64,000 nucleotides of DNA from Clostridium sp. DSM 17811 (GCF_018861905.1 NZ_JAHLDU010000011.1:1-64000), one strand, 5' to 3'; positions 35,720 through 44,617 are shown, counted from the first letter of the stretch. The notes: generated from the sequence alone by a model not told the origin. Numbers and translations: made by a program.

Positions 35720-36049
35720 TTTAATCTCTCCTCTTTAAAATATATTATAATTATGATGTTTTTAAAAACTAGTTATATTTAATACTATGTTTAAATTATA
35801 AATTTTATATTTATTTCTTATATATTATAATACTATAGTTGTATAAGAATGTAAATGATAATTATTATTATAAGATATTTATTACAAAGCGATTTTTAGA
35901 AGTTTGAATTTCTAAATTAGATTAGATGGATTTATATTGTAAGACAGTTTAAATCATAAAACGTATGATATAATATATAGCTGATGTTATAATGCAAAAT
36001 AAGTTAGGATGTTACAAGATTATATTATTTTTAATATGGAGGAAATTTT

Positions 36050-37405
36050 ATGAATACAAAATTAGGATCGGAAAGTATAAGCAAATTACTTTTTAAGTTT
36101 TCGGTGCCAGCTATAACGGGAATGGTAGTGAATGCTTTATATAATATTGTGGATCGAATATATATAGGACATATTAAAGGGGTGGGATCATACGCATTAT
36201 CCGGACTTGCTATAACATTTCCAATATCAGTCATTATAATGGCATTTGGAATGCTTATTGGTATAGGTGCTTGTTCAGTGATATCAATAAGACTTGGAGA
36301 AAAAAACGTTGAGGCAGCAGATAATATTTTGGGGAATGCTGTGATGCTTTTAACAATAATATCAGTAGTACTTGGAATATTTGGAGTTTTATTTTTGAAT
36401 AAAATTTTAGTATTATTTGGTGCGGATCAAAATAACCTGCCTTATGCAAAAGCATATATACAAATTATACTTATGGGAGCTGTTTTTCAAAATGTAGGAT
36501 TTGGCATTAATAATATAATTAGAGCCGAGGGTAATCCTAAAATGGCAATGTTTACAATGATGTTTGGTGCAATTATTAATATTATATTAGATCCAATATT
36601 TATATTTGTATTTAAAATGGGAATTCAAGGTGCTGCAATAGCAACTGTAATTTCACAAGCTTTTAATACGTTATTAGTACTTAGATATTTTACAGCGAAA
36701 AACAGTGGAAGCGTACTTAAATTAAAGAAAACTAACCTAAAGCTTAATAAATATATTGTAAATGATATTTTTGCTATTGGGGTAGCACCGTTTTCTATGC
36801 AAATAGCTTCAAGCCTTGTAGCTATTTTGTATAATAAAGGCCTTTTAATTTATGGAGGGGATCTTGCAGTTGCTGCAATGGGGATATTAAATAGTATATC
36901 AATGCTTATTTTTATGCCCATAGTTGGTATTAGTCAAGGTATACAGCCTATAATAGGATATAATTATGGGGCTAAATTGTACGATAGAGTTTTTAAAATT
37001 TTAAAGCTCGCCATAATTTTTGGAACTTGTATTGCTGTAATTGGGTTTATTGTTGTGCAACTATTTGCAAATCAACTTATAACAATATTTGTAGGTAATA
37101 ATCCTGAATTAATAAAATTAGGTGCACATGGACTTAGGATTGATTTAATGGTTTTACCTATTTTAGGATTTCAAATTTTAGGTGCAAGTTATTTTCAAGC
37201 CATAAATGAGGCAAAAACATCAATGATTTTAAGTGTTTTAAGACAAGTCATAGTTTTAATACCCATTATCCTTATACTCCCATTATTTCTTAAATTGGAT
37301 GGATTATGGTTTTCACAACCTTGTGCTGATTTGATTGCAACAGCACTTACAATATTTTTTCTTGTTAGGAGTATTAAAAAATTAAAAAATAAATCCATAT
37401 TGTAA
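36050..37405 (+). CDS. MATE family efflux transporter
   Basis: A 451-residue, twelve-helix Na+/H+-coupled multidrug and toxin extrusion protein. The two six-helix halves begin with NTKLGSESISKLLFKFSVPA and, at about 240, VAPFSMQIASSL. Characteristic motifs are VDRIYIGHIKG (about 27-37), GIGACSVISIRLGE (about 69-82), NIIRAEGNPKMAM (about 155-167) and GISQGIQPIIGYNYGA (about 289-304). Substrate unknown. RBS TGGAGGAAA. The TetR gene 112 bases downstream has its own promoter and probably serves lon rather than this pump. Confidence 0.94.
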   Translation: MNTKLGSESISKLLFKFSVPAITGMVVNALYNIVDRIYIGHIKGVGSYALSGLAITFPISVIIMAFGMLIGIGACSVISIRLGEKNVEAADNILGNAVMLLTIISVVLGIFGVLFLNKILVLFGADQNNLPYAKAYIQIILMGAVFQNVGFGINNIIRAEGNPKMAMFTMMFGAIINIILDPIFIFVFKMGIQGAAIATVISQAFNTLLVLRYFTAKNSGSVLKLKKTNLKLNKYIVNDIFAIGVAPFSMQIASSLVAILYNKGLLIYGGDLAVAAMGILNSISMLIFMPIVGISQGIQPIIGYNYGAKLYDRVFKILKLAIIFGTCIAVIGFIVVQLFANQLITIFVGNNPELIKLGAHGLRIDLMVLPILGFQILGASYFQAINEAKTSMILSVLRQVIVLIPIILILPLFLKLDGLWFSQPCADLIATALTIFFLVRSIKKLKNKSIL

Positions 37406-37466
37406 GAATATTTTTGACAGTATACCTAGAAAATTTAAAAAATACGCAAAGATAATAAAATGCCAC

Positions 37467-37495
37467 TTGACAATAAATGAATGATCGTTTATTAT
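37467..37495 (+). promoter_or_regulatory. tetR promoter with operator 1
   Basis: TTGACA (37467-37472), 17 bases, TATTAT (37490-37495). The spacer is filled by a near-palindrome, AATAAATGA-ATGA-TCGTTTATT (37472-37493), which shares 18 of 22 bases with a site after the gene at 38081. Confidence 0.8.
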
Positions 37496-37517
37496 AGAAA
37501 TTAGTAGAGGTGTTTAG

Positions 37518-38081
37518 ATGAGAAGAAAAGATGATGAAAAAGAGAAAAGTATAAAGGAAGCAGTTGTTAAACTAATACTTGAATTAGGTTTTCATGGTAC
37601 TTCTATTTCAAAAATCGCAAAAGAGGCAGGGGTTTCCCCAGCTACTGTTTATATTTATTACGAGAATAAAGAAATTATGTTTCAAGATATATATTATGAA
37701 TATTCTGAAGAAATATTTGATTATTTGCTTAGTATGGTTTATAAGAATATGGATGGACATGAACTTATTGAAATACTGGTCAGAGGATATTATACTTACA
37801 TCAAAGAGAATGGAGAGATATTTCATTTTGTAGATCAATTTTCCAGTTGTCCAGCATTAGCTTGCCATTGCTTAGATAGAAAGGGCATAAAAAATCTTAA
37901 TAATTTGTTTGAGGAAATGAAACAGCAAAGAGTGCTTAAGGATATTCAAAATGATAATTTGATAGCAATACTTTTTTTCCCAATAAAGTCTATTGCGAGT
38001 AACCAATGCATTGGAGAAGTTGAAAGGGATGATCTATTAAAAGAGTTGATTACAATAATACAGGATGCTTTGTTAGCTTAA
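37518..38081 (+). CDS. TetR-family regulator upstream of lon
   Basis: A 187-residue regulator with an N-terminal helix-turn-helix (FHGTSISKIAKEAGVSPATV, about 27-46, then YIYYENKEIMFQDIY) and a helical ligand-binding domain containing several cysteines (SSCPALACHC, about 112-121) that could be redox- or metal-sensitive. The promoter in front and the gap behind carry matching operators, so it probably represses itself and lon. RBS is weak (AGAGGTG). It ends 49 bases before lon. Confidence 0.92.
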   Translation: MRRKDDEKEKSIKEAVVKLILELGFHGTSISKIAKEAGVSPATVYIYYENKEIMFQDIYYEYSEEIFDYLLSMVYKNMDGHELIEILVRGYYTYIKENGEIFHFVDQFSSCPALACHCLDRKGIKNLNNLFEEMKQQRVLKDIQNDNLIAILFFPIKSIASNQCIGEVERDDLLKELITIIQDALLA

Positions 38082-38102
38082 TTAAACGAACATTCACTTA
38101 TG
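38081..38102 (+). promoter_or_regulatory. TetR operator 2, between tetR and lon
   Basis: ATTAAACGAACATTCACTTA plus two bases aligns with the minus-strand reading of operator 1 (18 of 22 bases). It is 29 bases before the lon start. Confidence 0.65.
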
Positions 38103-38130
38103 AATATTATCGAAAGAAAGGATGATTATA

Positions 38131-40518
38131 ATGATGAGTTTAGATGGAAAAAATAAAGAGGGAATGGTAATTCCTGTAGCAGATATAGTTTTATTACCAG
38201 GAATGGAGTATACTTTAAAACTAAATAAAATTAGTGAAGAAGAGCTTAAAAATTTAGACGATGATGAGCAATTTAGTATCGCTTTACCTTTAAAACAAAA
38301 CTTTAACCAGAATCAGTTAAAAGGAGAAGATTTCCATAGAGTTGGCGTTTCATTTCATGTAAATGAAGTTGAAAAAACAGAAAAAGGATATCAAGTGAAA
38401 ATTAAAACTTTAGATAGGGTTGAAATTAATGAACTTATTATTGAAAGTGGTTTTATACGTGTAGAATTTGAGGTAATACCAGATATTATTGATCTTAATG
38501 AAAAAGGTCAAGAAGAAATGATTGAATGCATTAAGAAGGTTACTCGTGAGGTTAGTGAAAGATTTAAGGGATCAGACCAGTTTATGAAGATGATAGACGA
38601 TCAAAAGGAGCTAAATGCACTAATGGCTCATCTTACTCAATTTATGCCACTAACAAACGAAGAAAAGTATGAGTTAATTAAAATTAAATCATTAAAAGAG
38701 AGAAGCCTTAAGTTTATGGATTACATCTTAAAACAAAAGGAAGCTCTCAAGTTGCAACTTGAGATGGCAGAAAAATTCACTCAGAAAGCTAATAAAGGAT
38801 ATAGAGAATCAGTATTAAGAGATCAATTAAAGGCGATTCAAACAGAACTAGAAGAGGGAAAAAGTGAAAGTGCGAAGAAAGATAAAACTTTTATAGATAA
38901 AATTGAAGAGGCTCAAATGCCAGCTGAAATAAAAAATGCTGCTTTAGATGAACTTGAAAAGTTAGAAAGACAAAGCGAGAATAGTGCTGAATATAATATT
39001 GTACGTAATTATTTAGATTTATTAGTAAAACTTCCTTGGAAAAAGTCTGAACCGAAAGTTATTAATTTAGAAGAAGCAAGGAGAATACTAGATGAGCAGC
39101 ATTATGGACTTGATAAGGTTAAGGATAGGATAATACAACATTTAGCGGTTATGCAGCTTAAAAAAGATAAAAAAGGTTCTATTTTATTATTAGTTGGACC
39201 TCCAGGTACTGGTAAAACTAGTTTAGGTAAAAGTATTGCACAGGCACTAGATAGAAAATATATAAGATTAAGTTTAGGTGGAATACGGGATGAAGCTGAA
39301 ATAAGAGGACATAGAAGAACTTACATTGGTGCAATGCCAGGAAGAATTATTCAAAGCATAAAGAAAGCAGGAGAAATAAATCCAGTTATGGTTTTAGATG
39401 AAGTGGATAAGCTAATGACTGGCTATAATGGAGATCCAGCCAGCGCATTACTTGAGGTATTAGATCCAGAGCAAAATAACAGCTTTACAGATCATTATTT
39501 AGATTTACCTTATGATTTGTCAGAAGTGTTTTTTATAGCAACGGCTAATTCGATTGGTGACATTCCAAGGCCATTACTTGATAGGATGGAGATAATTCAA
39601 ATATCTAGTTATACTATGAATGAAAAATTCCATATTGGAAAAAACCATTTAATACCTGAAATACTTGAAGAACATGGGTTAAATAAAGAACAGTTAGTTA
39701 TTGAAGATGGAGCTTTGCAAAAGATAATTAGTGAATATACCATGGAAGCTGGTGTTCGTGGACTGAAAAAACAACTAGCTACTCTTGCAAGAATTACTTC
39801 AGAAAAAATTGTATCGCATAAAGGAGAGTTACCATTTATTGTTACTGAAAGTGAGTTAGACGATTTACTTGGTAGAAAAGTTTCAAGTCATGATAAGGCT
39901 CAAAAGGATAATCCACCAGGAGTAGTTACAGGCCTTGCATGGACATCTGTAGGTGGAGAAATACTTTTCATTGAAGCTACGGACATGTTAGGAAGTGGAC
40001 AAGTTATATTAACAGGACAACTAGGAGATGTTATGAAGGAGTCTGCAAGGATATCTTTAAGTTTACTTAAATCAAGGTTACCAATGAATTCTATAAACTT
40101 TAAGGAAAGAGATCTCCATATTCATGTTCCATCAGGATCTGTTCCTAAAGATGGTCCATCAGCTGGAATTACATTGTTCACTGCACTTGCTTCATTGGTT
40201 ACAGGAATAAAGGTTGATCCAAAACTTGCAATGACAGGAGAAATAACTTTAAGAGGAGCAGTATTACCAATTGGTGGACTTAAGGAAAAGTTAATTGGAG
40301 CTCAAAGGGCAGGTATAACAAAAATATTAATTCCTAAGGAGAATTTAGTTGACCTAAAGGATGTGCCTGAAGAAGTTAGAAGTTTGTTAACTATTAAAAC
40401 GGTAGAAACAGTAGAGGATGTTCTTCGTGAAACACTAGGAATATCACTACCTAGAATAGAACATGTATTTAATCCGAGTATTTCGTCGGAAATAAAAATT
40501 AAAGCAAATCAAATATAA
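38131..40518 (+). CDS. lon: ATP-dependent protease Lon (LonA)
   Basis: A 795-residue AAA+ protease. The N-terminal substrate domain (about 1-200) leads to a coiled coil, the ATPase with Walker A GPPGTGKTS (about 356-364), Walker B VMVLDEVDK, sensor and arginine-finger regions, and the C-terminal protease with the Ser-Lys dyad: Ser677 in DGPSAGITLF and Lys720 in GGLKEKLIGA. It degrades misfolded and regulatory proteins. ATG 38131 is chosen because AAAGGATG is 6 bases before it. Control by an adjacent TetR regulator is unusual: lon is normally a heat-shock or housekeeping gene, so this may be a second, conditional Lon. Confidence 0.96.
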   Translation: MMSLDGKNKEGMVIPVADIVLLPGMEYTLKLNKISEEELKNLDDDEQFSIALPLKQNFNQNQLKGEDFHRVGVSFHVNEVEKTEKGYQVKIKTLDRVEINELIIESGFIRVEFEVIPDIIDLNEKGQEEMIECIKKVTREVSERFKGSDQFMKMIDDQKELNALMAHLTQFMPLTNEEKYELIKIKSLKERSLKFMDYILKQKEALKLQLEMAEKFTQKANKGYRESVLRDQLKAIQTELEEGKSESAKKDKTFIDKIEEAQMPAEIKNAALDELEKLERQSENSAEYNIVRNYLDLLVKLPWKKSEPKVINLEEARRILDEQHYGLDKVKDRIIQHLAVMQLKKDKKGSILLLVGPPGTGKTSLGKSIAQALDRKYIRLSLGGIRDEAEIRGHRRTYIGAMPGRIIQSIKKAGEINPVMVLDEVDKLMTGYNGDPASALLEVLDPEQNNSFTDHYLDLPYDLSEVFFIATANSIGDIPRPLLDRMEIIQISSYTMNEKFHIGKNHLIPEILEEHGLNKEQLVIEDGALQKIISEYTMEAGVRGLKKQLATLARITSEKIVSHKGELPFIVTESELDDLLGRKVSSHDKAQKDNPPGVVTGLAWTSVGGEILFIEATDMLGSGQVILTGQLGDVMKESARISLSLLKSRLPMNSINFKERDLHIHVPSGSVPKDGPSAGITLFTALASLVTGIKVDPKLAMTGEITLRGAVLPIGGLKEKLIGAQRAGITKILIPKENLVDLKDVPEEVRSLLTIKTVETVEDVLRETLGISLPRIEHVFNPSISSEIKIKANQI

Positions 40519-40527
40519 GATATGTTT

Positions 40528-40556
40528 AAAAGATGCCTTTAGAGGCATCTTTTTAA
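40528..40556 (+). terminator. Terminator of lon
   Basis: AAAAGATGCCT (40528-40538) and AGGCATCTTTT (40543-40553) form a perfect stem with loop TTAG and a T-tail. Confidence 0.88.
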
Positions 40557-40727
40557 TGTCCTAAATAGAGAAATTAATATAATATGTTGATATTAGTTAG
40601 TAAAACTGTTATTATAACAATAATAACTTACAACTAAATAGTTCGGATGATTATAGCAGAAGAGTATAGAATATCTATACACCCAAAAAGTAAATCTTTT
40701 AGGTACCGCACGGATATGACTGTTATA

Positions 40728-40813
40728 GGACGAGCCCTTGGAGAGACTCGAATTGAGCACCGAAGGAGCAAGCTTGTGAAAACTAGTGAAACTCTCAGGT
40801 AAAAGGACAGGGG
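40728..40813 (+). promoter_or_regulatory. Glycine riboswitch (gcvT type) aptamer
   Basis: The conserved core is present in order: GGAGAGAC (40740-40747), GCACCGAAGGAGCAA (40756-40770), GAAACTCTCAGG (40788-40799) and TAAAAGGACAGGGG (40800-40813). P1 can form between CCCTT (40735-40739) and AGGGG (40809-40813). Only one complete aptamer is seen; 40600-40727 is AT-rich and may hold a degenerate partner. It controls the ACT-domain/UPF0210 pair, not a glycine-cleavage operon. Confidence 0.88.
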
Positions 40814-40860
40814 ATAATATTGATTTCAAGGGTCGAGTATTATCTATTCGGCTTTTTTTT
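40813..40860 (+). terminator. Riboswitch expression platform with intrinsic terminator
   Basis: GGTCGAG (40831-40837) can pair with TTCGGCT (40847-40853), followed directly by seven T residues: a terminator. A competing stem, GATAATATT (40813-40821) with AGTATTATC (40836-40844), would break it. Whether glycine turns the genes on or off cannot be decided by eye. Confidence 0.6.
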
Positions 40861-40883
40861 GTGATTAAAAAAGGAGGAGAAAA

Positions 40884-41153
40884 ATGAAGGCTGTATTAAC
40901 TGTAATTGGGAAAGATAGAGTAGGTATCATTGCAAATGTATCCAATTTATTATTTGAAAAAAATGCTAATATTTTAGACATTAGTCAAACTATTATGCAA
41001 GAATTTTTTACTATGGTAATGCTTGTGGATTTAGCTAATATTAATATTTCTTCAAAGGAACTAACTGAATTATTAATTACGATGGGTAAAGATTTAAAAG
41101 TTTCGATAAAAATGCAACATGAGGATGTATTTAATTCAATGCATCTTGTATAG
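40884..41153 (+). CDS. ACT domain-containing protein (UPF0237)
   Basis: An 89-residue protein consisting of one ACT domain (beta-alpha-beta-beta-alpha-beta): KAVLTVIGKDRVGIIANVSN at the start, with the amino-acid-binding loop GKDRVGI. ACT domains bind small ligands, most often amino acids, at dimer interfaces. This stand-alone type is commonly found directly before UPF0210 genes, as here, with the next start 10 bases away. Regulation by a glycine riboswitch suggests glycine, serine or a one-carbon-related ligand. RBS AGGAGGAG. Confidence 0.93.
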   Translation: MKAVLTVIGKDRVGIIANVSNLLFEKNANILDISQTIMQEFFTMVMLVDLANINISSKELTELLITMGKDLKVSIKMQHEDVFNSMHLV

Positions 41154-41163
41154 GAGGTAGAAA

Positions 41164-42519
41164 GTGAATATTAATCAAATAATGGAAACAGTAAAAATGT
41201 TAGATGATGAAAAGTTAGATATTAGAACACTTACAATGGGGATATCCCTACTTGATTGCTGTGATTCTGATGGTAAAAGGGCTAGAGCTAGAATTTACGA
41301 AAAAATTATGAGACTTGCTGGAAACTTAGTAAAGGTAGGAGATGATTTGGCTCTTGAATATGGCGTACCAATAATAAACAAGAGAATCTCAGTTACTCCA
41401 ATTTCTTTGATTGCAGGAGCATCTAATGATGAGAACTATGTAGAGTATGCAATAATGCTTGATAAGATTGCAAATGAACTAGGAGTAAACTTTATTGGAG
41501 GATTTTCCGCATTGATTCATAAAGGATACACTACTGGTGATCATAGACTCATATCTTCTATACCAGAAGCTATGAGAGTTACAGAGAGAGTATGCTCATC
41601 TGTGAGCGTTGCAAGTTCTAAGGTTGGAATTAATATGGATGGAGTTCGCGAAATGGGTCAAGTTATTAAGGAAGCTGCAAGGCTTACTGCTGATCGTGAT
41701 GGGCTTGGTTGCGCGAAAATCGTAGTCTTTGCTAATGCAGTAGATGATAATCCTTTTATGGCAGGAGCTTTCCACGGAGTTGGAGAACCTGAGTGTACAT
41801 TAAATGTAGGAATAAGTGGCCCTGGTACAGTAAAAGTTGCCCTCGAAAAAGTAAGGGGTGCTGACTTTGGCGTTGTAGCTGAGGTAATAAAGAAAACCGC
41901 ATTTAAGATAACAAGAATGGGTCAATTAGTTGGAATGGAAGCTGCCAAAAGGTTAGATGTACCTTTTGGAATAGTAGATTTATCATTGGCACCAACACCT
42001 GCAATAGGTGATAGTGTTGCTAGGATACTTGAGGAAATGGGACTTGAAGTATGTGGAACTCATGGCACAACTTGTGCACTAGCAATGCTCAATGATGCAG
42101 TTAAAAAGGGAGGAATAATGGCCTCTGGCTGCGTTGGTGGTTTAAGTGGCGCATTTATACCAGTAAGTGAGGATGAGGGAATGATTGAAGCCGTAGAAAA
42201 GGGAGCTTTAAACATTGAGAAACTCGAAGCTATGACTTGCGTTTGTTCAGTAGGACTTGATATGATCGCTATTCCAGGAGATACTTCTGCGGAAACAATA
42301 TCAGCAATTATTGCAGATGAGTGTGCAATTGGAATGATTAATAATAAAACTACTGCAACAAGGTTAATACCAGCTCCAGGTAAGAAAGTTGGGGACTCAG
42401 TAGAATTTGGTGGACTTCTTGGACGTGCTCCAGTTATGAAGGTAAGTGAATTCTCAAGTAACGATTTTATAAATCGTGGTGGAAGAATTCCCGCACCTAT
42501 ACATAGCTTTAAGAATTAG
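41164..42519 (+). CDS. PFL-like UPF0210 (DUF711) protein
   Basis: A 451-residue protein of a conserved but uncharacterised family that has a pyruvate-formate-lyase-like barrel fold in structural classification. Landmarks: the N-terminal [22 protein letters not shown] stretch (start only), [18 protein letters not shown] (about 143-160), [19 protein letters not shown] (about 192-210) and the [20 protein letters not shown] region (about 298-317). Function unknown; no glycyl-radical motif is visible. Start is GTG after GGAGGTAG. It is coupled to the ACT protein and lies under a glycine riboswitch, so a role in glycine or one-carbon metabolism is a reasonable hypothesis. Confidence 0.9.
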   Translation: MNINQIMETVKMLDDEKLDIRTLTMGISLLDCCDSDGKRARARIYEKIMRLAGNLVKVGDDLALEYGVPIINKRISVTPISLIAGASNDENYVEYAIMLDKIANELGVNFIGGFSALIHKGYTTGDHRLISSIPEAMRVTERVCSSVSVASSKVGINMDGVREMGQVIKEAARLTADRDGLGCAKIVVFANAVDDNPFMAGAFHGVGEPECTLNVGISGPGTVKVALEKVRGADFGVVAEVIKKTAFKITRMGQLVGMEAAKRLDVPFGIVDLSLAPTPAIGDSVARILEEMGLEVCGTHGTTCALAMLNDAVKKGGIMASGCVGGLSGAFIPVSEDEGMIEAVEKGALNIEKLEAMTCVCSVGLDMIAIPGDTSAETISAIIADECAIGMINNKTTATRLIPAPGKKVGDSVEFGGLLGRAPVMKVSEFSSNDFINRGGRIPAPIHSFKN

Positions 42520-42583
42520 AAAGCTAATACATTTTAGTTGGAAAACAGAAATTTGATCTGACTTCAATAAAAATAAAAAGTTG

Positions 42584-42623
42584 GCTATATCAAAATAATT
42601 ATTTGAATTATTTTGATATAGTC
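42584..42623. terminator. Bidirectional terminator after the UPF0210 gene
   Basis: GCTATATCAAAATAATT (42584-42600) pairs with AATTATTTTGATATAGTC (42606-42623). Confidence 0.85.
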
Positions 42624-42626
42624 ATT

Positions 42627-42953
42627 TTATTCTTTTCTGCAACAATTTTTATGGACCCAGTTTTTATAGACATCTTGAAATCCTAAGTCTGTATAACAAA
42701 TCACGTCTCCAGGGGAAATTTGATTTTTACATACCTGACAAGTAGATCTATAATCAGCAGTTTTTGTAATCCCAAGCCATAGTGGTTCACTAAGTTTTAT
42801 TAGCTCTATATTAAGTTCATCCGATGTAAATTCTTTGCATACTATCTCACGTAAATAAGCGGAGAAATTATTTTCTCCATGAGTTAATTTGGATTTTTTT
42901 AACGCAAGGCTATATACATGATCTGGTAGAGTAATTGATACTTTCTTACTCAT
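42627..42953 (-). CDS. Ribbon-helix-helix protein with C-terminal zinc-site domain
   Basis: A 108-residue protein of two parts. Residues 1-45 look like a ribbon-helix-helix DNA-binding domain (KKVSITLPDHVYSLALKKS, then NNFSAYLREIVCKEF). Residues 70-107 hold CQVCKNQISPGD and WVHKNCC, a Cys2-His-Cys pattern like PARP- or LIM-style zinc fingers. I know of no named family with this pairing. The upstream region has a 14-bp imperfect repeat (42967-42980 and 42988-43001) exactly 21 bases apart, a plausible autoregulatory site for an RHH protein. RBS AGGAGTTA. Confidence 0.7.
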   Translation of the reverse strand: MSKKVSITLPDHVYSLALKKSKLTHGENNFSAYLREIVCKEFTSDELNIELIKLSEPLWLGITKTADYRSTCQVCKNQISPGDVICYTDLGFQDVYKNWVHKNCCRKE

Positions 42954-43098
42954 TATGTTTAACTCCTATAGTATTAATATCTACTAATATAGTATGAATA
43001 TTAATAAAATTTGTGCATATTTTATATGTACTAATACTAACTTTATGGACAAGCAATTTTAAAATTAATAATAAATATAAAATATATTATTTTATATT

Positions 43099-43127
43099 TG
43101 AAGTGTTTTTTATTTTTTAATCGTTAT
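43099..43127 (+). promoter_or_regulatory. Possible ECF-type promoter for the sigma operon
   Basis: TGAAGT (43099-43104), 17 bases, CGTTAT (43122-43127) resembles the TGAAAC-N16-CGT type recognised by extracytoplasmic-function sigma factors, which would make the operon autoregulated. The match is partial. Confidence 0.35.
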
Positions 43128-43153
43128 ATTATGTGTAGGGACAAAAGGGGGGG

Positions 43154-43666
43154 ATGATGGTTATTCAAGAGGAAGAATTTTCAAACTATATAAAACAATA
43201 TGAACGTTTAATCATCACTATTTGCCTATCATTTACTAAGAGTTACTTTGATGCAGAAGATTTGGCACAACAAACATTTTTGTCTGCATATACGAATTAT
43301 AGTAAATTTGATGGAGTTAATTTTAAGGCCTGGATTACAAGAATTGCTATAAATAAATGTAAAGACTTTCTTAAAAGTCCTGCAAGAGTAATTTATAGCT
43401 TATCTGATGAAGATTTTGAATCTTTGAAAGATAAGGGGGGTACTCCAGAAGAAATGCTTTTAGAAAGATGTAGTAAGAAAAAAATACACAATTTATGTGA
43501 AAGATTAAAAGAGCCTTATAGAGCTGTTGCAGTAAATTATTTTTGTGAAGCTATTAAACTCTCAGATATGGCAAAAGATACAGGGATAAGTCTAAAAACA
43601 TTGCAAACCCATCTTTATAGATCAAAAAAGCTTCTTAAAAACTTATGGAAGGAGGAGTTTATGTGA
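43154..43666 (+). CDS. ECF-subfamily RNA polymerase sigma factor
   Basis: A 170-residue sigma-70 relative with only regions 2 and 4. Region 2 carries SYFDAEDLAQQTFLSAY (2.2, core binding) and FKAWITRIAINKCKDFL (2.3-2.4, -10 recognition); region 4 (about 118-165) has the helix-turn-helix IKLSDMAKDTGISLKTLQTHLYR. Its stop overlaps the GTG of the next gene, a zinc-binding anti-sigma factor. Two membrane proteins complete the operon, so it probably senses envelope stress. ATG 43154 directly abuts the G-run ribosome site, so ATG 43157 is an equally possible start. Confidence 0.95.
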   Translation: MMVIQEEEFSNYIKQYERLIITICLSFTKSYFDAEDLAQQTFLSAYTNYSKFDGVNFKAWITRIAINKCKDFLKSPARVIYSLSDEDFESLKDKGGTPEEMLLERCSKKKIHNLCERLKEPYRAVAVNYFCEAIKLSDMAKDTGISLKTLQTHLYRSKKLLKNLWKEEFM

Positions 43667-44112
43667 GTGGGAAATTATTCAATGAAAATGGACATATAAG
43701 TAAGATATTGATACAAAGGTTTAAAGAGGGTTCCCTAAGTGATAATGAACTAGTTTTAATGTCAGAACATATATGTTTGTGTGAAACCTGCGCAGATGTT
43801 TTAGCAGATGCTTTTAGTAATAATGAACTTGCGAATGCTCCTTTAGGATTTGAGCAAGAGGTGATAAGCAAAATAAAAAAGAAAAAAGAAAGTAATACTC
43901 AGTTTATATTTTACTCTCTTAGGGTAATAACTGCAGCAAGTATAGCATTAATATTTGTTTTTTCAAATTCATTAAATTTTATAGCTAATAAACCATTGGA
44001 TGTAAACCCTATAAGTTTAAGCTCAATAAACACAATTAATGCAGGTCTTAACAATTTTTCTAAAAAAATAATTAATATGGAGGTATTTGACAATGAAAAA
44101 GGAAAAAAATAA
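43663..44112 (+). CDS. Zinc-binding (ZAS/zf-HC2) anti-sigma factor
   Basis: A 149-residue membrane-anchored anti-sigma factor. The cytoplasmic N-terminus has the zinc motif HICLCETC (His-x3-Cys-x2-Cys, about 36-43), a charged linker (KKKKESN), one transmembrane helix (about 88-106) and a short outer tail of about 40 residues. GTG 43663 overlaps the sigma stop (ATGTGAG) and has AAGGAGGAG at 43648-43656; a longer frame from 43645 has no such support. It should hold the sigma factor inactive until an envelope signal arrives. It overlaps the next gene by 20 bases. Confidence 0.88.
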   Translation: MSGKLFNENGHISKILIQRFKEGSLSDNELVLMSEHICLCETCADVLADAFSNNELANAPLGFEQEVISKIKKKKESNTQFIFYSLRVITAASIALIFVFSNSLNFIANKPLDVNPISLSSINTINAGLNNFSKKIINMEVFDNEKGKK

Positions 44113-44617
44113 ATTTTTAACTTTTGGTTTTTCACTTTTGCCCGGGGCTGGTCACATGTATATGGGATTTATGAAGATGGGATTATCACTAATGACAATG
44201 TTTTTCTTCATAATATTCCTTTCGAGTTTTCTTTCTATAGGACCAATTCTCTTCGTTTTACCGTTGATATGGTTTTATTCGTTTTTTGATTGCTTAAACA
44301 AGAGGTATGCAACTGATGAAGAATTTTTACTTTTAGAGGATAAGTACTTATTTTCTCTTGATGAACTGGTAAAAGTAGATAAAGATATATTAAAAAAACA
44401 TAGATTGCTTTCAGGAATATTATTAGTAATTCTTGGTGGATACTTAATTTTTAATAATATTATTGACAGCTTAATTGGATATATCCCTGGAGATGTATAT
44501 GATGTTATAAGCAATGTAACAAGGATGGCTCCTCAGATAATAATAGGTGTAGTAATAGTTGTTATAGGTGCAAAGCTTATTATAGGTAAGAAAAAGGAGT
44601 GTGATATGAATGATTAA
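44093..44617 (+). CDS. TM2-domain-like membrane protein in the sigma operon
   Basis: A 174-residue membrane protein. Two N-terminal helices contain the TM2-like PGAGHMYMGFMKMGL (about 17-31), then a charged cytoplasmic segment (about 70-105) and two or three further helices. Function unknown. ATG 44093 is chosen because GGAGGT is 9 bases upstream; it overlaps the anti-sigma gene. The next gene starts 8 bases before its stop. Such tightly overlapped membrane proteins are probably targets or co-sensors of the sigma pathway. Confidence 0.8.
   Translation: MKKEKNKFLTFGFSLLPGAGHMYMGFMKMGLSLMTMFFFIIFLSSFLSIGPILFVLPLIWFYSFFDCLNKRYATDEEFLLLEDKYLFSLDELVKVDKDILKKHRLLSGILLVILGGYLIFNNIIDSLIGYIPGDVYDVISNVTRMAPQIIIGVVIVVIGAKLIIGKKKECDMND

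Noticed and set aside
40593-40829. Minus-strand ORF of 78 codons
   Set aside because: It is antisense to the glycine riboswitch; its composition follows from the conserved RNA and it has no ribosome site.
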